Shown here piece after piece: positions 1 to 10,771 of a DNA stretch of 64,000 nucleotides. Positions within the stretch are counted from its first letter, which is position 1. Each line of letters starts with the position of its first letter. The DNA comes from Streptomyces yatensis (GTDB taxonomy: Bacteria; Actinomycetota; Actinomycetes; Streptomycetales; Streptomycetaceae), in the NCBI RefSeq assembly GCF_018069625.1, contig NZ_CP072941.1, positions 9,734,001 to 9,798,000 of the forward strand, read 5' to 3'. The position numbers and the translations under genes are program-made. The notes beneath the pieces were generated by a model, which was not told where the DNA came from, searched no databases, and saw only the letters and a program-made list of their open reading frames with translations.

Positions 1-3000
1 CCGCGCCGGACGCCCCGTCACGTGCCCGCGCATGGCAGTGGAAGACATCGGAGAGCACCTGGAAGAGGCTCCAGCCGTCCAGGATCAGATGGTGGAACGT
101 CCACACCACCTGGACCTCGGTGGCCGACAGCCGGGCCAGCGCCAGCCGCGTCAGCGGAGCGGCGGCCAGGTCGAGACCGCGCTCCCGGTCCTCGGCGAGG
201 AACCTCCGCAGCTCCTCCCGGCGCTCGTCCGGCCCGGACAGATGACGCCAGTCGAGCAGGGTGACCGGGATCCGCACCCCGCGCTCCACCACCTGGACCG
301 GCTCCGGCACCCCCTCCCACACCACACGGGCGCGCAACACCTGCGTACGGTCGGCGACCTGCTGCCAGGCCGCGGCCAGCGCCGCCGGATCGGGCACCCC
401 GTCGAGGACGAAGCTGAGCTGCTGGAAGTAGGCGCGCCGGTCGTCCTGGGCCAGGCTGTGGAACAGCATGCCCGCCTGGGTGGGGGTGAGCGGGTAGATG
501 TCCTCCACCGTGCCGCCGTTCCCCGCCAGCCGGTCCACGGCGGCCTGGTCGAGCGCGGCGAGCGGGAAGTCGGACGGGGTGCGGCCGCCCGCTCCTGGCG
601 CGCTGCCGTGCCGGGCGATCTCGCACAGCGCCTCGCGGAACTCCCCGGCGAGCCGGGCGACCGTCTCCTCCCGGTGCAGATTCCCGGAGTAGAACCAGGT
701 GAACTCCAGGTCGTTCCCCTCGACCCGGCCCACCACCTCCAGCGGATGCGGGCGCGGCGAGGCCGGGTCGGCGTCCAGGGCCAGCTCCCGGTGGAGGCCG
801 CGGAACAGGCCGTCGCCACCGCCCGGCGCCTCGAACCGGCCGAGGTAGTTGAAGCTGATCCCGGCCGTGGGGCCGTCGGGAAGGCCCTCGCCGTCGAGCA
901 GATGGCGCCGCACGCCGTAGCCCAGACCACGCCGTGGCACGGCCCGCATCTGCTCCTTGACCGACTTGAGGACCGTGCCCCAGCCGCCGTCCGGGAGGTC
1001 GAGCGCCACCGGGAAGCGGGTGGTGAACCAGCCGACCGTACGGGACAGATCCAGGTCCGCGAAGAGCTCCTCGCGGCCGTGGCCCTCCACGTCCACCGGC
1101 ACCCGGGGGCGCCCGGTCCAGCGGTGCAGCACCCGGGCCAGCGCGCTCAGCAGCACATCGTTGACCTGCGTGCGGTAGACCTCGGGCAGCGTCTGGAGCA
1201 GCGCGGCGGTCTCCTCCGGGCCGAGCCGGAAGGTGACCGACCGGGCCGAGGCATAGGTGTTCGGCCCGTCCAGGTCCATCGGCAGCGAGGGGTCGCAGAC
1301 CCCGGCCAGGCCGGTCCAGTACGCCTCCTCGTCGGCGAATCCGCCCTCGGACGCATGGGCGGTGAGCCGCAGCGCCCAGCGGCGCAGCGGGGAGGACTTC
1401 GCGGGAAGTCCGGCCCCCTCGTCGTGGGCGGCCCGCCGGTAGGCGCTGTCGAGGTCCTCCAGGAGGACGCGCCAGGACACCCCGTCCACGACCGCGTGGT
1501 GGACGGTGAGATGGAGGACCGGGCGCGGCCCGGCGTCCCGGTCGAGCACCGCGCGCAGCAGCGGCTCCCCGGCCAGGTCGAAGCGGCCCAGATGCGCGCC
1601 GCCGGTGGCCGTCAGCGGTACGCGGACCGCCGCCGCGTCCTCGATCCGCTGGTGCCAGCCGTCGTCCCGGCGGTGGAAGCGGGAGCGCAGGGCGTCATGG
1701 TGTGCCACCAGCGCGTCCAGGGCGTGCCGCAGCGCGTCCTCGTCCACGTCCTCGGGCAGCACCAGGGAGATGGTCTGGTTGAAGTGGCCGGCCCGCTCGG
1801 GGTCGGTGGTGAACAGCCAGTGCTGAATGGGGGTCAGCGGCAGCTCCCCGGTGGCCGTTACGTCCCCGTCGGAGCCGGGCGGCCCGGCCGGGGCGGTGGT
1901 GGTGTCCAGATGCAGGGCCAGCGCGGCGACCGTCTGGTGGCGGTAGACATCGCGCGAGGTGACGGCGAGCCCGGCCTGCCGCGCCTGGGAGACCAGCTGG
2001 ATGCTGAGGATCGAATCGCCGCCGAGGGAGAAGAAGTTGTCCTCCACCCCCACGCGCTCCACCCGCAGCACCCGGGCCCAGACCGCCGCCAGGGTCCGCT
2101 CGGTGGCGGTGCGGGGCGCCACATAGCCCGGTGCCGCGGCCTCGGCCCAGTCCGGTTCGGGGAGCCGGGCGCGGTCCAGCTTGCCGTTGGGGTTCAGGGG
2201 CATCCGCTCCAGGACGACGACCGAGGCGGGCACCATGTAGTCGGGCAGCGAACGCCGCAGGAACCGCCGCAGCCCCGCCGAGTCGGGTGCGGCGGCCGCG
2301 GCGGCCACCACATAGGCGATCAGCCGCGTATGACCGTCCGCCTCCTTTGCGACGGCGGCGGCCCCGGCGATGTCGGGGTGGCGCAGCAGCGCCGTCTCCA
2401 CCTCGCCCAGTTCGATCCGGAAGCCGCGGATCTTCACCTGGTCATCGGCCCGGCCCATGTACTCCAGCCGGCCCTCGCCGTTCCAGCGGACCAGGTCACC
2501 GGTGCGGTACATCCGGCTGCCGGGCGGCCCCAGGGGGTCCGCGAGAAAGCGGTGGGCGGTCAGCCCGGGCCGCCTCAGATAGCCCCGGGCCAGGCCCTGC
2601 CCGCCCAGATACAGCTCACCGGTCACCCCGGGCGGCACCAGCCGGAGCGTCGGGTCCAGGACATAGGCGCGGGTGCCCGCGACCGGGCGGCCGATCGGCG
2701 GGGCCTGCGACGGCGCCCGGCCGTCGCAGAACCAGGCGGTGGCGTACACCGTGGCCTCGGTCGGCCCGTACAGATTGGCGATCCGGCAGGACGGCATGGC
2801 CTCCCGGATGTCCCGTACGGTCTGGGCGGGCAGCGCCTCGCCCGCCAGTACGACGGTCCGGGCCCGGACCGCCGGCGGATCCTCGCCCAGCAGCCGGGAG
2901 AACACCGAGGGCACCCCGCTGAGCAGCCCCCGCGCACGTGGCCGCCCGCCCGGATCGGTGAGCGCGAGCAGATCCCGCACCACCTCGACGCTGCCGCCGG

Positions 3001-6000
3001 CCAGCAGCGGGCAGAGGATCTCGAAGACCGACACATCGAAGTTGAGCGAGGTCGAGGCGACCACATCGGTCAGCCGCTCGCGGCCCAGCTCCGCCTCGGC
3101 CCAGGCCGCGAGCCCCGCCACGCCGCTGTGGGTGGCCACCACGCCCTTGGGCCGGCCGGTGGATCCGGAGGTGTAGATGACATACGCGGGATGGGCCGGG
3201 TCCAGCGGACGGATCCGCTCCCGGTCGGTGATGTCGCCGTCGGCGAGCCCGTCCCACTCGGCGCGGACCGCCGGGTCGTCCAGCACCAGCGGTGCGGCGT
3301 CCGCGGGCAGACAGCCGGCCGTCCCGGTGGTGGTGAGGATGGTCGAGGGCGCGGCGTCCGCCAGCATGAACGCGATGCGCTCGGCCGGATAGCCGGGGTC
3401 CACCGGCAGATAGCCGGCGCCCGCCTTGAGCACCGCCAGCAGGACGACGACGAGCTCGGCCGAGCGCGGCAGGGCGAGGGCCACCAGCCGCTCGGGACCG
3501 GCGCCCCGGGCGATGAGCAGCCGCGCCAGCCGGTTGGCGCGCCGGTTCACCTCGTCGTAGGAGAGGCTGGTGTCCCGGCAGGTCACGGCGGTGGCGGCCG
3601 GTCGCCGCGCCACCTGGGCGGCGAAGAGCTCGGGCAGGGTGGCCTCGATGGCGGTCTGCTCCGGCCCGTTCCAGGCGTCGAGCATCGCATGCCACTCGGC
3701 GTCGGCGAGCATCCGCAGCTCGACCAGGGTGGCGCCCGGATCGGCCACCATGGCGGTCAGCAGCCGGTGCAGATGCCCGGCCATCCGCTCGATGGTGGCG
3801 GTGTCGAACAGATCGGAGTTGAACTCGACGGTCAGCCCCAGCGAACCGTCGTCGCGGGGCAGGAACTCCAGCACCAGATCGAACCGCGCCGCCGGGCGCG
3901 GCAGGGAGTGCTCGCTGATCCGCAGACCCCCCGCCTCCTGGGCGGGCACCATGGCGCTCTGCTGCACCACCAGCGCCTGCACCAGCGGATTGCGGCTGGG
4001 GTCGCGGCGCGGGGCCAGCTCCTCCACGACCCGCTCGAACGGCAGCCGGTCATGGCCGAAGGCGTCCAGCACCGTCTCGCGCATCGCGTCCAGGAACCGC
4101 TCGACCGTGCTGTCCCCGTCGACATCGGCGCGCAGCACCAGGGTGTTGACGAAGAATCCGGCGACCGACTCCAGCTCCTCGCGGTGGCGTCCGGCGGTGA
4201 CGGTGCCGAAGGCGATGTCCCGCTGGCCCGAGTAGCGGGAGAACAGCACCGCCACGGCGGACGCGAGCAGGGTGAAGAGCGTGGTGTCCCGCTCCCTGCC
4301 GAGCCGGGACAGCCCCGCCACCAGCTCGGCGGGCAGCTCACGGCGGTGCACCTCGCCCGCCGTGGTGCGCACCGGTGGGCGCGGGCGGTCGGTGGGCAGC
4401 TCCAGCGTCTGCATCCCGGCCAGCCGGGCCCGCCAGTACTCCAGATCGGCGTCCTCCCGGGCGGAGGCGGGGCGGCCGCGCTCCCAGAGCGCGAAGTCCG
4501 GGTACTGCAGGGCGGGTTCGGGGAGTTCGGCGGCGGTTCCGGAGACCTCGGCGGCGTAGAGCGCGGCCAGTTCGCGCACCAGCACCCCGACCGACCAGCC
4601 GTCGGTGACGATGTGATGCTGCGCCAGCAGCAGGATGTGCTCCTCGTCGGCGAGCCGGATCAGCAGCGCCCTGGTCAGCGGCCCCTGCCGCAGGTCGTAG
4701 GGGCGGTTCAGCTCGCCGGTCAGGGTGCGCTCCAGCGCCTCGGCCCGCTCCCGTGCCGGCTGCCCGCCGAGGTCGACCCGGTCCAGCGGAACGGTTCCGT
4801 GCGCGGCCACCTGCTGCACCCCGTGCCCGTCCACGGTGGCGAAGGTGGTGCGCAGGGAGTCATGGCGGCCGGCGAGCCGGTCCAGCGCCCGGCGCAGCGC
4901 GGCCACCTCCAGCGGGCCGTCGAGCCGCAGCCCGGCACCGGTGTTGTACTCGGTGCCGCCGGAGGTCAGATCGTCCAGGAACCACAGCCGGCGCTGGGCG
5001 GAGGACAGCGGCAGCGGACGGTCGCGCGGCGCGTGCGGGATCGGCTCCTCGGGCGCGCCGGGCCCGTCGGCGGTCCCGGCGGGCAGCCGGCCGGCCAGCC
5101 GTGCCACCGTCCTGGCGTCGAGCAGGTCGCGCAGCGACAGCTCCACGCCCAGTTCGGCCCGGACGCGGGTCAGCAGCCGCACCCCGAGGATGGAGTCACC
5201 GCCCAGGCCCAGGAAGTCGTCCTCCACGCCCACCGTGTCCACCGGCAGCACCTCGGACCAGATGCGGGCCAGGGCCTCCTCGGCGGGGGTGCGCGGGGCG
5301 ACCTGGCGGGAGTGGCCGTCCGGCGCGGAGCGCGGGGCGGGCAGCGCCTGCCGGTCGATCTTGCGATGCGGGGTGAGGGGAAACGCGTCCAGCACCACAT
5401 AGGCGGACGGCACCATATGCGCCGGCAGCACCCTGGCCGCCGCGGCGCGCACCTCCGCGGCCTTCGGCGGGGTCCCGCCGCCTGGCGGCACCAGATAGGC
5501 GACGAGCCGCTTCTGGCCGGGCTCGTCCTCCCGTACGGTGACCACGGCCGTGCCCACCCGGGGGTGGCGGGCCAACGCGGCCTCCACCTCGCCCAGTTCG
5601 ATGCGGAAGCCGCGTATCTTGACCTGGTGGTCGGCCCGGCCGAGGAATTCCAGTTCACCGTCGGCGTTCCAGCGGACCAGGTCGCCGGTGCGGTACATCC
5701 GGGAGCCGGGCGGTCCGAAGGGGCAGGCGGTGAAGCGCTCGGCGGTCAGCCCCGGCCGGTCGAGATAGCCGCGGGCCAGGCCCGCGCCGCTGACGCAGAG
5801 CTCTCCCGTGACGCCGACCGGCACCTGCCGCGCCGCCTCGTCCAGCACGAACACCCGGGTGTTGGGCAGCGGACGGCCGATCGGCGGGGCGCCGGAGCCC
5901 GCCGCCAGGGCGTCCGTCCAGGTGGCCACGACCGTGGCCTCCGTCGGGCCATAGGAGTTGACCATCCGCCGCCCGGGCGCCCACACGTCCACCAGATCGG

Positions 6001-6883
6001 CGGGGCAGGCCTCCGCGCCCACGATCAGGGTGCGGAAGTCGGGCAGCCCGTCGTGGAGTTCCTCCGGGGGCACGGTGGCGAGCGCCGCCGGGGGGATCAG
6101 GGCGTGGGTCACCCGCTTCTCCCGCAGCACCGCGGCCAGCTCGGCGCCCAGCAGGGGCCCCTGCGGGGGCACCACCAGCGCCGCCCCGGCGAGCAGGGAG
6201 GAGCACAGCTCCAGCACGGAGGCGTCGAAGCTCGGCGAGGAGAACTGCAGCACCCGGTCGCCCGGCCGGACCCGGTAGTGGGCCGTCGTCGCGGCCGAGA
6301 AGTTCCCCAGACCGGCGTGCGGCACCAGCACGCCCTTGGGCACACCGGTGGAGCCGGAGGTGTAGATGACATACGCGGGATGCTCGGGGAGCAGCGGGCC
6401 GAGCAGGTCCGCCCGGCCGGGCGCGTGATCGGGGCCCGGCCCGGCCGCCAACTCCCGGATCCGCGCCGGGTCGTCGAGCACGGCCACCGGCCGGGCGTCG
6501 GCCAGCATCATGGCCCGGCGCTCCTCGGGATGCGCCGGATCGATCGGGAGGTACGCGCCGCCGGCCTTCGCCACCGCCAGCTCGGCCACCACCAGTTCGG
6601 CCGAGCGGGGCAGGACCAGGGCCACCACCCGCTCCGGTCCCACACCCCGCCCGATGAGGTGGTGGGCCAGCCGGTTCGCCCAGCTCTCGACCTCGCCGAA
6701 GGACCACTCGCGGTCGTCCGCCACCAGGGCCGGCGCCTCGGGGGTGCGCCTGGCCCAGACGGCGAAGAGCTCGCCGAGCGGCGCACGGGAGACGGCACGG
6801 TCCGTGGCGTTCCACGCCGCCGGAGGCAGGTCCGGGACATCCTGGGGTGCGGACACCGATGAGGTCGCGTAGTGGTCCGTCAT
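1..6883 (-). CDS. Nonribosomal peptide synthetase, A-T-C-A-T-E-C..., 3' end outside window
   Basis: Multimodular enzyme that activates amino acids as adenylates and joins them on carrier proteins. The minus frame stays open from the ATG at 6883 to base 1, so the C-terminus is missing. Approximate residue positions: A1 1-520 ([11 protein letters not shown] near 174, NSYGPTEA near 309, RKIDR near 507), T1 near 561 (LGGDSI), C near 615-1040 (HHIVTDGW near 757), A2 ([11 protein letters not shown] near 1238, NLYGPTEA near 1372, NPNGKLDR near 1564), T2 near 1617, epimerization domain near 1683-2010 ([17 protein letters not shown]), then a new C domain (HHLILDGWS near 2262). The pattern predicts an L residue, then a D residue, then at least one more. 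Aligned by eye, the pocket residues read D-A-L-L-I-G-S-V-V for A1 and D-V-F-S-V-A-L-V-Y for A2; I do not assign substrates. The gene follows a PBP-type thioesterase by 134 bp. Confidence 0.95.
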   Translation of the reverse strand, partial: MTDHYATSSVSAPQDVPDLPPAAWNATDRAVSRAPLGELFAVWARRTPEAPALVADDREWSFGEVESWANRLAHHLIGRGVGPERVVALVLPRSAELVVAELAVAKAGGAYLPIDPAHPEERRAMMLADARPVAVLDDPARIRELAAGPGPDHAPGRADLLGPLLPEHPAYVIYTSGSTGVPKGVLVPHAGLGNFSAATTAHYRVRPGDRVLQFSSPSFDASVLELCSSLLAGAALVVPPQGPLLGAELAAVLREKRVTHALIPPAALATVPPEELHDGLPDFRTLIVGAEACPADLVDVWAPGRRMVNSYGPTEATVVATWTDALAAGSGAPPIGRPLPNTRVFVLDEAARQVPVGVTGELCVSGAGLARGYLDRPGLTAERFTACPFGPPGSRMYRTGDLVRWNADGELEFLGRADHQVKIRGFRIELGEVEAALARHPRVGTAVVTVREDEPGQKRLVAYLVPPGGGTPPKAAEVRAAAARVLPAHMVPSAYVVLDAFPLTPHRKIDRQALPAPRSAPDGHSRQVAPRTPAEEALARIWSEVLPVDTVGVEDDFLGLGGDSILGVRLLTRVRAELGVELSLRDLLDARTVARLAGRLPAGTADGPGAPEEPIPHAPRDRPLPLSSAQRRLWFLDDLTSGGTEYNTGAGLRLDGPLEVAALRRALDRLAGRHDSLRTTFATVDGHGVQQVAAHGTVPLDRVDLGGQPARERAEALERTLTGELNRPYDLRQGPLTRALLIRLADEEHILLLAQHHIVTDGWSVGVLVRELAALYAAEVSGTAAELPEPALQYPDFALWERGRPASAREDADLEYWRARLAGMQTLELPTDRPRPPVRTTAGEVHRRELPAELVAGLSRLGRERDTTLFTLLASAVAVLFSRYSGQRDIAFGTVTAGRHREELESVAGFFVNTLVLRADVDGDSTVERFLDAMRETVLDAFGHDRLPFERVVEELAPRRDPSRNPLVQALVVQQSAMVPAQEAGGLRISEHSLPRPAARFDLVLEFLPRDDGSLGLTVEFNSDLFDTATIERMAGHLHRLLTAMVADPGATLVELRMLADAEWHAMLDAWNGPEQTAIEATLPELFAAQVARRPAATAVTCRDTSLSYDEVNRRANRLARLLIARGAGPERLVALALPRSAELVVVLLAVLKAGAGYLPVDPGYPAERIAFMLADAAPSTILTTTGTAGCLPADAAPLVLDDPAVRAEWDGLADGDITDRERIRPLDPAHPAYVIYTSGSTGRPKGVVATHSGVAGLAAWAEAELGRERLTDVVASTSLNFDVSVFEILCPLLAGGSVEVVRDLLALTDPGGRPRARGLLSGVPSVFSRLLGEDPPAVRARTVVLAGEALPAQTVRDIREAMPSCRIANLYGPTEATVYATAWFCDGRAPSQAPPIGRPVAGTRAYVLDPTLRLVPPGVTGELYLGGQGLARGYLRRPGLTAHRFLADPLGPPGSRMYRTGDLVRWNGEGRLEYMGRADDQVKIRGFRIELGEVETALLRHPDIAGAAAVAKEADGHTRLIAYVVAAAAAAPDSAGLRRFLRRSLPDYMVPASVVVLERMPLNPNGKLDRARLPEPDWAEAAAPGYVAPRTATERTLAAVWARVLRVERVGVEDNFFSLGGDSILSIQLVSQARQAGLAVTSRDVYRHQTVAALALHLDTTTAPAGPPGSDGDVTATGELPLTPIQHWLFTTDPERAGHFNQTISLVLPEDVDEDALRHALDALVAHHDALRSRFHRRDDGWHQRIEDAAAVRVPLTATGGAHLGRFDLAGEPLLRAVLDRDAGPRPVLHLTVHHAVVDGVSWRVLLEDLDSAYRRAAHDEGAGLPAKSSPLRRWALRLTAHASEGGFADEEAYWTGLAGVCDPSLPMDLDGPNTYASARSVTFRLGPEETAALLQTLPEVYRTQVNDVLLSALARVLHRWTGRPRVPVDVEGHGREELFADLDLSRTVGWFTTRFPVALDLPDGGWGTVLKSVKEQMRAVPRRGLGYGVRRHLLDGEGLPDGPTAGISFNYLGRFEAPGGGDGLFRGLHRELALDADPASPRPHPLEVVGRVEGNDLEFTWFYSGNLHREETVARLAGEFREALCEIARHGSAPGAGGRTPSDFPLAALDQAAVDRLAGNGGTVEDIYPLTPTQAGMLFHSLAQDDRRAYFQQLSFVLDGVPDPAALAAAWQQVADRTQVLRARVVWEGVPEPVQVVERGVRIPVTLLDWRHLSGPDERREELRRFLAEDRERGLDLAAAPLTRLALARLSATEVQVVWTFHHLILDGWSLFQVLSDVFHCHARARDGASGA

Positions 6884-7017
6884 GGCGGGGTGTGGCCCTT
6901 CAGAGCGGTTGAACGGGCGGATGGGTGTCGGTTCGGGCCATGGCGGCGCCGAGCCGTGGCGCCCGCACCTGGCCGGGGGAGATGTGGGGAGACGGCCGTG
7001 CGGGTGGGCGGTGGGCC

Positions 7018-8376
7018 TCAGACCAGGGCGCTCTTACGGGCCATCCGGCCCGAGAGCTGGATCCGGTCGACGGCGCCGGTCCGCGGATCGCGGACGAAGC
7101 GCCCGCCGGGGATCCGGCGTCCGGAGGAGGGGTCCACCAGATCGCAGGTGAGGTCCTCATGGCAGACCAGCGGCGCGGGGAGGTCGCCGTCCACGGACAG
7201 GGCGAGGCCACCGCAGTCGCCGATGGTCACCTGGTACTCGATGTCGCCGTTGAGATAGATCCCGGTGCACTGCGAGGTCACGGCCATGGGGGTGGCCGGA
7301 TGGCGCGGGGTGGGGCTGGCGGGCACCCGGACGCCGGTGACCTCGCCGAGGACATCGGTCAGCTCGTTCCACAGCTCGGTGCCGCCGCCCGCGTTGGCGG
7401 TGAAGCCGATCACCACGCCCGTGGCGGGATCGGCCCGCAGCGAGCAGGAGGTGCCCTGGGCGTTGCCGTCGTGCCCGAACCACAGCGTCTCGCCGTGCCG
7501 GAAGAGCGCCCATCCCAGGCCCCAGCCGTCGGCCAGCACACCGGGGTCGGCACCGGGCACGGGGCGGCGCATCTCCTCCGCGAGCTCACGGGGCGGCAAC
7601 CCCGGCGGGCCGTCACCGAGATGGGCCCGGCCCAGCGCCACCAGATCCAGGGCACTGGCCCGCAGCGCACCGGCCGCGGCCTCGGCGGGGGCGAGGTTCT
7701 GCCGCACCGGTCTCGTCCTGCCCGTGGCCGTGTTGGCCGAGTGGCCGCGCGCGGTCGGCCGGTGCGGGGTGGCGGCGGTGCCGATGAAGGACGGCACGGT
7801 GCCCAGCGGATCGAGCAGCACCGACCGCATGGCCTCCTGCCAGCTCATCCCGGTGACCGTCTCGATCAGCCGGCCCGCCGCGACATAGCCCGCGTTGGAA
7901 TAAGAGAAGTCCGTGCCCGGGGGCATCACCAGGCTGCGGTCGGTGCAGTGGTCCAGCAGATAGCGTGCCGCGGTCACCGAAGCCACCTGGTCCGAGTCGG
8001 GCCCGGACGGCAGCCCCGCGGTGTGGCTGAGCACCTGGCGCACCGTGCACGGCGGACCGGCCCGCCGCAGCTCCGGCACATGCTCGCCGAGCGGATCGTC
8101 CAGCTCCACATCGCCGTCCGCCACCAGGAGCGCCACCACGGTCGCGGTGTACGCCTTGGTGACGGAGCCGATGGGCACGGCCGCCTCGGCGGTGAACGGC
8201 TCGCCGGTCCCCGCGTCCAGGACGCCGGTCTCCACGGCGAGCGTCATCCCGCCCGTGTGGACGGCGAGTTGGGCGCCGGGCACCTGATGGGCGCGGGCCA
8301 GGGCGGTCAGGCGGTCCTCGAGGACGCGGCGTATCTTCGACCGCTCGACGGACGGTGCCGGGGTCGGACGTAACAC
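7018..8376 (-). CDS. PBP-type thioesterase / peptide cyclase candidate (SurE-like)
   Basis: A 452-residue serine hydrolase of the penicillin-binding protein/class C beta-lactamase fold. Catalytic signatures are visible: S71-V-T-K74, Y159-S-N161 and H302-D-G. A C-terminal lipocalin-like beta domain starts near 355. Size, two-domain build and position directly upstream of an NRPS match the stand-alone PBP-type thioesterases (SurE of surugamide) that release and macrocyclize peptides in trans. That role is inference; a D-amino-peptidase or esterase is the alternative. The start is the GTG at 8376, because AAGGAG lies six bases upstream. The second codon is TTA, the codon read by the bldA tRNA, so translation may be tied to development. 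No signal peptide is seen, which fits a cytosolic cyclase better than a secreted esterase. Confidence 0.7.
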   Translation of the reverse strand: MLRPTPAPSVERSKIRRVLEDRLTALARAHQVPGAQLAVHTGGMTLAVETGVLDAGTGEPFTAEAAVPIGSVTKAYTATVVALLVADGDVELDDPLGEHVPELRRAGPPCTVRQVLSHTAGLPSGPDSDQVASVTAARYLLDHCTDRSLVMPPGTDFSYSNAGYVAAGRLIETVTGMSWQEAMRSVLLDPLGTVPSFIGTAATPHRPTARGHSANTATGRTRPVRQNLAPAEAAAGALRASALDLVALGRAHLGDGPPGLPPRELAEEMRRPVPGADPGVLADGWGLGWALFRHGETLWFGHDGNAQGTSCSLRADPATGVVIGFTANAGGGTELWNELTDVLGEVTGVRVPASPTPRHPATPMAVTSQCTGIYLNGDIEYQVTIGDCGGLALSVDGDLPAPLVCHEDLTCDLVDPSSGRRIPGGRFVRDPRTGAVDRIQLSGRMARKSALV

Positions 8377-8425
8377 GGTGCACTCCTTGCCGGGGGACGG
8401 AACGGGATGGGCGACAGGGGCCGGG

Positions 8426-9625
8426 TCATGGCAGCCGGCTGGTGGCCGTGACGTCCCGGGGCACGATCGTGAAGCCCTGCCAGTGGGTGGGCATCGGGTC
8501 CTGGTCCTCGTCCCTGGGCACATGGTGGAAGTCGACGCTGACCCAGGCGACCGGGTCGGTGAGCTTCTCGCCGCCGGTGTACTTGTCGACCGAGGTGGCG
8601 CAGTCCGGGGCGGTGTTGCCGTAGGCCAGCCGCTCGCACTCCCGGTACTGCGTGAAGTACATGTCGTGGTGGGTGAATTCCTCGGTCTCGTGCGGACCCC
8701 GGTACTGATCGCTGTGGTGGTTGTCGATCTCCCAGGACTTGGCGTGGCCGTCGGAGTTCTCGGCCCTCGGGTTCACCACCCGCCAGAATCGGGTGGGCGC
8801 GAGGTCCGCCGCGGTCTCACGGGAGAGCACGGTGCGCTTGGTGGTGCGCTCGGCCGTACCGCTGCCCAGGTAGTCGTACTGCTCCACGGTGTTCGCCGAC
8901 TGTCCGTCGACGTCGAAGTCCAGCCGCCAGAAGATGTTGTGCGAGTGGTTCTCGCTGAACCGGGTGGAGCCCACCCCGGTCGGCCAGCCGCTGCTCGCGT
9001 CGGAGAACTGGAACGGCGAGAGGCTTCCGGTGGCGCCCGAGCGGGGCGTGATGGCACCGTCGTCCGAGAAGCGCCATTCGGTGATGTAGTCGTACCAGCC
9101 GATCTCGGAGACCGAGAACACGACCAGGTCGGTGCCGTGCAGCACGCCCTTCTCCACCGCGCTCTTGTAGGCGAACGGCCGGGGCTGCTCCTCGGCGCAC
9201 AGCACGGGGGTGTCCCGGAAGTCGTGCAGCCGCCCGTCGGGGCAGTCCTTGGCGCTGAGCGGGGTGAGTGTGCCCTGCTCCAGATCGCCGAAGCCGATCG
9301 CGGAGACGTCGTAGAAGCGCGGCTGACCGCTGTCGTAGGGCACATGCACCTCGGCGAGCGAGGCGCTCTTGAGCACTCGGGTGGGGGTGCCGCGGTTCGG
9401 GGTGTAGATCACATCGCTGAGCACCGCACCGGTGTTGCGGTCGATGTCCCAGCACATCTGCCACCGGGCACCGTTCTTCAGGGTGGTGTCGATACGATCC
9501 GCGGCGGGGCAGGACGGGGCCGCCGAGGCCCTCGCGGGTGCGGCGGACGCCGGGCCCGGCACCCACAGGGCCAGCAATCCCACCACGGCGGCCAGCACAC
9601 GGGCACGCCGAAACAGACTGGACAC
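8426..9625 (-). CDS. Secreted copper amine oxidase-like protein (catalytic-domain half)
   Basis: A 399-residue protein with an N-terminal signal peptide (hydrophobic 9-22, ending near ASAAP). The rest resembles the catalytic domain of copper amine oxidases, which oxidize primary amines to aldehydes using copper and a topaquinone made from tyrosine. Visible counterparts are SLAEVHVPY, a possible catalytic base D106, the cofactor tyrosine in GWYDY (Y178), the copper pair H227-S-H229, and the third ligand region DFHHVPRDED...MP (H367/H368). The usual Asn before the cofactor Tyr is Trp here. It is shorter than family enzymes (about 640 residues) because the N-terminal domains are absent; the upstream gene appears to supply them. 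The GTG start is chosen from an AGGGGAG ribosome site. It lies 14 bp after the partner gene and 49 bp before the thioesterase gene. Confidence 0.75.
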   Translation of the reverse strand: MSSLFRRARVLAAVVGLLALWVPGPASAAPARASAAPSCPAADRIDTTLKNGARWQMCWDIDRNTGAVLSDVIYTPNRGTPTRVLKSASLAEVHVPYDSGQPRFYDVSAIGFGDLEQGTLTPLSAKDCPDGRLHDFRDTPVLCAEEQPRPFAYKSAVEKGVLHGTDLVVFSVSEIGWYDYITEWRFSDDGAITPRSGATGSLSPFQFSDASSGWPTGVGSTRFSENHSHNIFWRLDFDVDGQSANTVEQYDYLGSGTAERTTKRTVLSRETAADLAPTRFWRVVNPRAENSDGHAKSWEIDNHHSDQYRGPHETEEFTHHDMYFTQYRECERLAYGNTAPDCATSVDKYTGGEKLTDPVAWVSVDFHHVPRDEDQDPMPTHWQGFTIVPRDVTATSRLP

Positions 9626-9639
9626 GGAAAAGGCTCCCC

Positions 9640-10455
9640 TCACAGGCCGATGACGGCGGCGCGCCTGGCCGACAGATCGATGACGATCCGGCTGGTGTCG
9701 ATCCACTTGCCACCCGGAAGGCGCACGAAGAGCTGCACACACCGGTGCTCACCGCACCGGGACACCTTCCGCGCGCCGTCCACCCCCTTGGCGCGGGAGC
9801 CGAGGAACGACATGCTCTGGAGGCGCAGTTGGGAGGGCGAGGTCAGCCGCTTCCCGGTCTGCGAGGTGTAGGACTCGCGCATACCCGGGCCGAGCCGGCG
9901 GTCGGCCAGGACGACCTTCACCGCCTCACGGGCCTCGGCCAGGGTGGGAGGCGGCTGGACGCCGTGCTGACGTGCGGTGTCGAGGACCTTCTCGGTGCGC
10001 AGATCGACCAGCCGGGTGATGAGGGTGTCCGAGGCGTAGTCGTAGAGCTGGACCTCGGCCCGGCTGTCCGCGGCGGAGGAGGCCGACTTGGCCCGGGGCG
10101 GACGGCGGGTGTCCAGCGGCTCGGCGCCGGAACCGCCCGCGGCGTTCCGCTCCCCGCCCGCGGTGTCCTGCTTCGCGTCCTGGCCGCCCCGCGCGGGCGC
10201 GGTCCCGGGCCGGGTGGCGGCGCCGACAGCGATGCGGGACGCCTCGCGCGATTCCCCGGGCGTCAGCCGGCCGGAGTGCGCGGCGACGACGGCCGCGGGC
10301 TCCGGGGCATCGGACGCGGGGGATCCGGCCGCCTGGAGCGCGGCGATTCCGCCGCCCGCCAGCACCGCCGTCACACCCAGCGCCGCGGACACGCGCCATC
10401 GCCGGAGACGGCGCCCCCTCGTATCGTCGCCCCTGTCAGTGGCGTTGTCTCTCAT
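9640..10455 (-). CDS. Membrane-anchored protein resembling copper amine oxidase N-terminal domain
   Basis: A 271-residue protein. It has a basic N-terminus, one membrane segment (about residues 20-40), a low-complexity Ala/Gly/Pro linker to about 130, and a folded C-terminal part. That part (VQLYDYASDTLITRLVDL, GVQPPPTLAEAREAVKVV, then a C..RC pair) resembles the small N2/N3 domains that precede the catalytic domain in copper amine oxidases. The next gene, 14 bp downstream, encodes the catalytic-domain homologue without these domains, so the two may work as a split enzyme. This is inferred from pattern similarity and gene order. The start is ATG at 10455, with GTG just before it as an alternative. 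Confidence 0.65.
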   Translation of the reverse strand: MRDNATDRGDDTRGRRLRRWRVSAALGVTAVLAGGGIAALQAAGSPASDAPEPAAVVAAHSGRLTPGESREASRIAVGAATRPGTAPARGGQDAKQDTAGGERNAAGGSGAEPLDTRRPPRAKSASSAADSRAEVQLYDYASDTLITRLVDLRTEKVLDTARQHGVQPPPTLAEAREAVKVVLADRRLGPGMRESYTSQTGKRLTSPSQLRLQSMSFLGSRAKGVDGARKVSRCGEHRCVQLFVRLPGGKWIDTSRIVIDLSARRAAVIGL

Positions 10456-10771
10456 CACCCAGCCGTTTCCGTTGTCGGTCAGGAGAGCCCGGTGGGGCTC
10501 GCGGTGACAGCACTCGGCCGGATCCCGGATTGTCGCTGGTGCGTTCCCCGTCCGCACCGACGGGATTCAAGCCGCTGACGACGGCTCGCGCGGACTCCCC
10601 CCGGACACTTCGCTGTCCACTGATGGCTCACGCTTTCACCACTCCGGGCGGCGTAACAGTCGCATTTGTCATCAAGCGGCTGTGAGAAACGCATGTCTCG
10701 ATGGGTGGCCGAACGGCCGCAAAGCGATGACGGGGAAGGCCCGTTGGAAGCCGCTCTGCCATCATGCTCAC
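10456..10771. other. Divergent intergenic region
   Basis: Separates the split amine-oxidase genes (minus) from the zinc-ribbon gene (plus) and must hold promoters for both. It is less GC-rich near 10650-10700 than the flanking genes. I see no convincing operator palindrome, RNA gene or small ORF with a ribosome site. Confidence 0.5.

Noticed and set aside
32..6862. A 2276-codon open frame on the plus strand
   Set aside because: It is the antisense of the NRPS: the minus frame shows ordered A, T, C and E domain motifs, while the plus translation is low-complexity His/Gly/Arg-rich sequence without any domain.
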